Positions 60,340 through 64,000 of a DNA stretch of 64,000 nucleotides are shown here, in pieces. Under the pieces are notes generated by a model, which was not told the DNA's origin, did not search any database, and saw only the letters and a list, made by a program, of their open reading frames with translations. This stretch comes from Verrucomicrobiia bacterium (lineage in GTDB: Bacteria; Verrucomicrobiota; Verrucomicrobiia; Opitutales; Cerasicoccaceae). A program made the translations under genes and the position numbers. Every line of letters begins with the position of its first letter. Within the stretch, counting starts at the first letter, position 1. The stretch lies in the NCBI GenBank assembly GCA_030432235.1, contig JAUIHT010000004.1, positions 434,001-498,000 of the forward strand, written 5' to 3'.

Positions 60340-60657
60340 ATGATTACTTTGACCGATTCCGCCGCCGCGAAAATCCGCGCTCTGCAGGAAGAAATTGCCG
60401 ATCCGGCCAAGCGCCTGCGCATCTTTATCGAGCCGGGCGGCTGCTCCGGCTTCGAGTACGGCATGTCCTTCGACGAGGCCAAGGAGGGCGATACCGAGCT
60501 CGAAGACAAGGGCGTGCCCTTTCTGATAGACCCTTCCAGCCTGGATTACCTGAAGGGCTCACAGGTCGATTTCGACGACGGCCTGCAGGGCAAAGGCTTT
60601 TCCATCAACAACCCGAACGCCACCAGCACCTGCGGCTGCGGGAAGAGCTTCAGCTAA
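60340..60657 (+). CDS. erpA: HesB/IscA-family iron-sulfur carrier, ErpA-like
   Basis: 105 residues. The A-type carrier pattern is ITLTDSAAAKIRAL, FIEPGGCSGFEYGM and the C-terminal TCGCGKSFS, giving the three cluster-ligand cysteines. It delivers [2Fe-2S] or [4Fe-4S] clusters to apo-proteins. The distinction between ErpA and IscA is not certain. It lies 9 bases before the DUF2721 gene and diverges from the kinase. Confidence 0.88.
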   Translation: MITLTDSAAAKIRALQEEIADPAKRLRIFIEPGGCSGFEYGMSFDEAKEGDTELEDKGVPFLIDPSSLDYLKGSQVDFDDGLQGKGFSINNPNATSTCGCGKSFS

Positions 60658-60666
60658 AGCACGTCT

Positions 60667-61128
60667 ATGAAGCTGGTTGAATTCAGTGCCATCCTGCAAG
60701 CGTCGGTCAGCCCGGCCATCATCATCTCCGCCTGCGGCCTGCTCATGCTGAGCATGACCAATCGCTACGGCCGCGCCATCGACCGCGCCCGGCTGCTGGT
60801 GCGCGAACGCGACAAGGCGGACGCTATTTTCGCCAAAAGCATCCAGGTGCAGTTGATGATCCTGAAGCAGCGGGTGCGCATCATTCGCTCGGCTATTCTC
60901 TTTGCCGCCCTATGCATCCTGCTGGTGGCCATTCAGGTACTGGTGCTTTTCGTAGGGGCCTTGATCAACCATCACTTCGGGTTTCTCGCCTCCATCCTCT
61001 TTGCCGCCTCGTTACTGTCGCTATGCATCTCCATGGTGTATTTTATCAAGGATATCTTTCGCTCGCTGGAGGCCATGGAGGCCGACATTAACCGGCAAGA
61101 GCCGGGCGACACCAGCGCGGCCAGCTAG
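60667..61128 (+). CDS. DUF2721 membrane protein
   Basis: 153 residues with three membrane helices (about 12-30, 75-98, 105-127). The pattern LQASVSPAIIISACGLLMLSMTNRYGR is the signature of DUF2721. Function unknown. Its stop TAG is formed by TA plus the first base of a MITE-like element, so the original C-terminus may have been longer. Confidence 0.82.
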   Translation: MKLVEFSAILQASVSPAIIISACGLLMLSMTNRYGRAIDRARLLVRERDKADAIFAKSIQVQLMILKQRVRIIRSAILFAALCILLVAIQVLVLFVGALINHHFGFLASILFAASLLSLCISMVYFIKDIFRSLEAMEADINRQEPGDTSAAS

Positions 61129-61289
61129 GCCGTTTCTTCAAAATCAAGTGCGAGCACACGTCGTGATATTTTGAGCTAAAAATGAGGCTTTCGAACCGAG
61201 TAAATTCCAGAATTGTCGAGGTGAGGAAACGCATTTTTAGCCAAAAGGATACAGTGTGCGAAGTCAGGGGGTTTTGAAGAAACGGCCTA
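61126..61289. mobile_element. MITE-like inverted-repeat element flanked by TA
   Basis: Terminal inverted repeats GGCCGTTTCTTCAAAA at 61128-61143 and TTTTGAAGAAACGGCC at 61272-61287 are perfect (16 bp) and each is flanked by TA, as expected of a TA target duplication in IS630/mariner-type insertion. Inner segments also pair: CACAC/GTGTG and TTTTGAGCTAAAAATG with CATTTTTAGCCAAAA. The element has no coding capacity. Confidence 0.75.
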
Positions 61290-61365
61290 AATTACCGGCC
61301 ATTAGCGAGGCTGCTTTTCGCAGAATCGCATTGCGAGGTAGCCCATGCAGTGCAAAGTATATTGT

Positions 61366-62469
61366 ATGGCAGAATTGCTGAAAACCCCGCTCTACGATTT
61401 CCACCAAAAACACGGTGCGCGCCTCGTGCCCTTCGCCGGATACGAGATGCCGGTCCAGTACGCCGGCATCCTGCAAGAGCACCGCTCCGTCCGTGGGGCC
61501 GCCGGACTGTTTGATGTCAGCCACATGGGCGAAGCCCGCGTGACGGGCCCGCAGGCAGGCGCGTTTTTGGACTACCTCGCATGTAACGACGTATCTCAAC
61601 TCGTACCCGGGCGCGCGGTCTATTCGCCTCTGTGCAACGAAGCCGGCGGCGTGGTCGACGACGTCATCATCTATTGCGTGGACAAGGACAACTTTCTGGT
61701 CGTGCTCAATGCCTCCAACGCCGCCAAGGACCTAGCTTGGCTAAAGCACTATGCGCGGGATTTCGACTGCGAAGTGGCCGACGAGTCCGACGACTGGGCT
61801 CTGCTCGCCCTGCAGGGGCCGAAGGCCTTCGCCGTGCTGGAAGAGGCGGGCTTCCGTGGTGACATCGAGCACCTGCGCCGCTTCTCCCTCATCAGTCTCA
61901 ATGCCCGCACCGTGGATTTCGGCAAGGGCGAGCTTATCATCAGCCGCACCGGCTACACGGGCGAGGACGGCGTGGAAATCTTCTGCCGTCCCGGCGATGC
62001 CGAGCACATCGCGACCCGCCTGCTGGAAATTGGGGCAGGCGACGGGCTGGTCCCCGCCGGGCTGGGTGCGCGCGACAGCCTGCGCCTGGAGGCCGGTTAT
62101 CCTCTCTACGGGCATGAAATCGAAGACGACATCAGCCCGCTTGAGGCGGGGCTGGGCTGGACCGTCAAACTGCAAACGCCCACCGACTTCATAGGCAAGG
62201 CCATGCTGAAAGCCCAAAAACAGGACGGGCCACCACGCCGCCTGATTCATTTCATCGTGGAAGACCGCCGCATCGCCCGCCCGGGCACCCCCGTCCTCGA
62301 TGGCGATTTCGAGGCTGGCACGGTCGTATCCGGGGCGCAGTCACCCATTCTGGAAAAGCCCATCGGCAGCGCCCTGGTCAAAAGCAACACGCCTTCGGAG
62401 AATTTGACGGTGGACATCCGCGGCAACCGTCTGCCCATCACGGTCAAGAAGCCGCCGCTGCACCAGTAG
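61366..62469 (+). CDS. gcvT: Aminomethyltransferase, glycine cleavage T protein
   Basis: 367 residues from the ATG at 61366 (MAELLKTPLYDFHQKHGARLV). It moves the methylene group of glycine to tetrahydrofolate. Motifs: VPFAGYEMPVQYAGILQEH, FDVSHMGEARV, SRTGYTGEDGVEIFC, and GLGARDSLRLEAGYPLYGHEI. gcvH and gcvP are outside the window. I saw no glycine riboswitch in the leader. Its 3' end overlaps that of the convergent ligase gene by 26 bases. Confidence 0.94.
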   Translation: MAELLKTPLYDFHQKHGARLVPFAGYEMPVQYAGILQEHRSVRGAAGLFDVSHMGEARVTGPQAGAFLDYLACNDVSQLVPGRAVYSPLCNEAGGVVDDVIIYCVDKDNFLVVLNASNAAKDLAWLKHYARDFDCEVADESDDWALLALQGPKAFAVLEEAGFRGDIEHLRRFSLISLNARTVDFGKGELIISRTGYTGEDGVEIFCRPGDAEHIATRLLEIGAGDGLVPAGLGARDSLRLEAGYPLYGHEIEDDISPLEAGLGWTVKLQTPTDFIGKAMLKAQKQDGPPRRLIHFIVEDRRIARPGTPVLDGDFEAGTVVSGAQSPILEKPIGSALVKSNTPSENLTVDIRGNRLPITVKKPPLHQ

Positions 62470-63919
62470 TAGAAGCCTCGGTTTCTTCGGCGGGCTCATC
62501 CAAGTCAACTTGGGACAGCCCCAAGAGCAGCCAGAAGGGCACCGCGCCCATCGGCCCCTCCAGAACGACTTGGAACAGCGCGCTGGCCAGCACGGTCCAG
62601 CACATGATTTGCAGCAGCAGAGGCTCCGGCAAAGACGGCCCAGCCCGTGCACGTCCTAACCAGTGGCAAGTCTGCCCGGCCATGAGTACCAGAACGACGA
62701 GAAACAGCACCAGGCCGAGTACCCCGGTGCGCGCAAAGAGAGTCAGCAGGTAATTGTGGGGACTGCGCGCAGTGAAAGCCTCCCGGTCGCTCCCCGGATA
62801 GTACTCCTGCACGAAAGGCGCCGCCAGGTCGTACCCGAAGCCCAACCCGAAGAGCGGCGCTTCGTCCAGGGTTTTCCCCGCTAGTGTCTGCCACCAGACC
62901 AGCCGGAAGCGATTGTTCGCACCGGTGTCATGGCTGCTTTGTCCACGGTATTCACGCGTTCCTGAGACGTCCACCAGGGAAGCGACGTGCTCGTAAAAGC
63001 CGTACAGGCGCGTCTCCCGCAGAGGCGTCCCGGCAATACTGTAATAAAGCAAAAGAGCCACCACGGCAGCCGTGCCCGCGCCGATCAGCATGGCCACGAA
63101 GCCGCGATCCCGCGCCAGCAGCAGGAGGACCACCCCGACGCCGAGACCCAGCATGGCCGCGCGGGAGAGCGTCAGGAAAATCATGGCCAGGCAAGCCAGC
63201 GCCAGCAGGAGCCGCCACATCCCGCCACGCCTTCGGTAAAAGCCGTAAAAGAAGACCGCTCCGGCCCCACCGTAAATGCCCGCGAGGTCGTCCTTGAAAT
63301 AAATCAACGGCATCCCGCGAAAAGTCAGCGTGTAGGTGAAGAAGTGCTCGAAGGTCAGAAATAGCGGGTACACCACGACCATCAAGCCGAGCCCCAGACC
63401 GAAGCCCCCCAGCAACAGGCTCCGCGAAGGCGCATGCCGCCCCAGACTAAAGGCGATAAAGAAAAACAGCGCGTAGAACACCGCCGCATAGTCCCGCAAA
63501 GCCATCAGGCCCCACTGCGGCAAGTCCAGCAGCAGGTGCACTCCCGCCGCGCCGATCCACACCAACAGGGCGATAGCCAACGGTGTCAGAGGAAAAGGCA
63601 GGCGTTGCTTCAGGGCAGTGCGCAACGTCACCATCCCGAGGCTCAGGCCCAGGCCAATCTCCGCGAAGAACAACGGCAGACCGCCCAGAGGACTCAACTG
63701 GGCAAAACCGCGATTGGCCGCGAAGTACCCGACCACCAACAGAGAAACACAGGCCGACTCCACCTGCACACCTCGCCAGACGCAAAAGAGCAGGAAGCCA
63801 GTCAGCAGCAGCAAAGCCACGGGCAGCAGAACGCCTCCCTCTCCAGCAATGCGCCCCAGAAAGACCGCCGCCACGCAGCCCAGCAGTATCAGGGCTCCAC
63901 GCATGTAAAGCAGGTTCAT
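62444..63919 (-). CDS. O-antigen ligase / Wzy-like membrane protein
   Basis: 491 residues with about twelve membrane helices. The large periplasmic loop near 300-400 (LVDVSGTREYRGQSSHDTGANNRFRLVWW, written here only in part, and ARSPHNYLLTLFARTGVLGL) is characteristic of the Wzy_C/O-antigen ligase family, which joins or polymerises surface polysaccharide. It starts within the stop of a glycosyltransferase gene (ATGA overlap), which supports a polysaccharide operon running off the window. Confidence 0.85.
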   Translation of the reverse strand: MNLLYMRGALILLGCVAAVFLGRIAGEGGVLLPVALLLLTGFLLFCVWRGVQVESACVSLLVVGYFAANRGFAQLSPLGGLPLFFAEIGLGLSLGMVTLRTALKQRLPFPLTPLAIALLVWIGAAGVHLLLDLPQWGLMALRDYAAVFYALFFFIAFSLGRHAPSRSLLLGGFGLGLGLMVVVYPLFLTFEHFFTYTLTFRGMPLIYFKDDLAGIYGGAGAVFFYGFYRRRGGMWRLLLALACLAMIFLTLSRAAMLGLGVGVVLLLLARDRGFVAMLIGAGTAAVVALLLYYSIAGTPLRETRLYGFYEHVASLVDVSGTREYRGQSSHDTGANNRFRLVWWQTLAGKTLDEAPLFGLGFGYDLAAPFVQEYYPGSDREAFTARSPHNYLLTLFARTGVLGLVLFLVVLVLMAGQTCHWLGRARAGPSLPEPLLLQIMCWTVLASALFQVVLEGPMGAVPFWLLLGLSQVDLDEPAEETEASTTGAAAAS

Positions 63920-64000
63920 AGCTCCGCGAAAATCAAATCAATGGCTTGGTGATAGGCCTTTTCCGTGAATTTGGCGAGAAAACGCTCCCGCCCCGCTTGT
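63916..64000 (-). CDS. C-terminal end of a glycosyltransferase, 5' part outside the window
   Basis: The minus-strand frame ends at TGA 63916, overlapping the ligase start. The last residues QAGRERFLAKFTEKAYHQAI then DLIFAEL have the form of the C-terminal helix of GT4 glycosyltransferases. Only 27 residues are visible, so the assignment is tentative. Confidence 0.6.
   Translation of the reverse strand, partial: QAGRERFLAKFTEKAYHQAIDLIFAEL

Noticed and set aside
61290-61365. Glycine riboswitch before gcvT
   Set aside because: The leader is short and shows no tandem aptamer pattern; most of the spacer is the MITE.

Overview
The window reads as a single chromosome segment of a Gram-negative bacterium, most likely a verrucomicrobium of the Opitutales/Puniceicoccales kind. 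This is inferred from the gene mix (kdsA, lpxB, O-antigen ligase, two PEP-CTERM proteins, a DinB/NRDE pair, an LpoB-type lipoprotein cluster, a bacterial family B DNA polymerase) and from the GC-rich base use. No rRNA, tRNA, CRISPR array or complete insertion sequence was recognised.

Layout. 1-5.6 kb: minus-strand hydrolase/DedA fusion, NRDE and DinB proteins, a repeat-tailed secreted protein, ParB and a LysM protein. 5.8-12.3 kb: glpK, small membrane proteins, kdsA, a HAD phosphatase and tag. 12.3-14.9 kb: an accessory island with two arrays of exact 21-bp period, many triloop palindromes, inverted modules and one AT-rich gene for a coiled-coil membrane protein (DUF6161-like). 14.9-21.9 kb: ABC-F protein, VapBC, methyltransferase, flavoprotein, carbonic anhydrase and a family 1 glycosyltransferase. 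21.9-31.8 kb: envelope genes (propeller protein, S55 peptidase, lpxB, Gfo/Idh dehydrogenase) and a DapF homologue in which both catalytic cysteines are replaced. 32-37.6 kb: family B polymerase, PEP-CTERM protein, TPR protein, cupin and a VOC protein. 37.7-43.7 kb: an eight-gene plus-strand run of CsgG-like proteins, COG3014, YcfL and LpoB lipoproteins, two tiny membrane proteins and an ABC ATPase. 43.7-45 kb: two cysteine-rich secreted proteins, one only 47 residues long, and an AT-rich secreted protein. 45-55 kb: trpB, metallophosphoesterase, infA, cysK, a structured RNA-like element, photolyase, epimerase, glycosyltransferase, folE2 and Nudix. 55-60.3 kb: a minus-strand run kinase-rpoN-Zn ribbon-hypothetical-tsaB-alr. 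60.3-64 kb: erpA-type protein, DUF2721, a MITE-like hairpin, gcvT and O-antigen genes.

A theme through the whole window is a set of dispersed, short-period quasi-repeats in the spacers, often arranged as inverted pairs. Several overlap stop codons, one sequesters a ribosome binding site, and two contribute the DNA that encodes signal peptides. Together with the 21-bp arrays these are the least explained structures here. The LpoB/COG3014/CsgG cluster and the cysteine-rich pair are the best candidates for an undescribed protein system.
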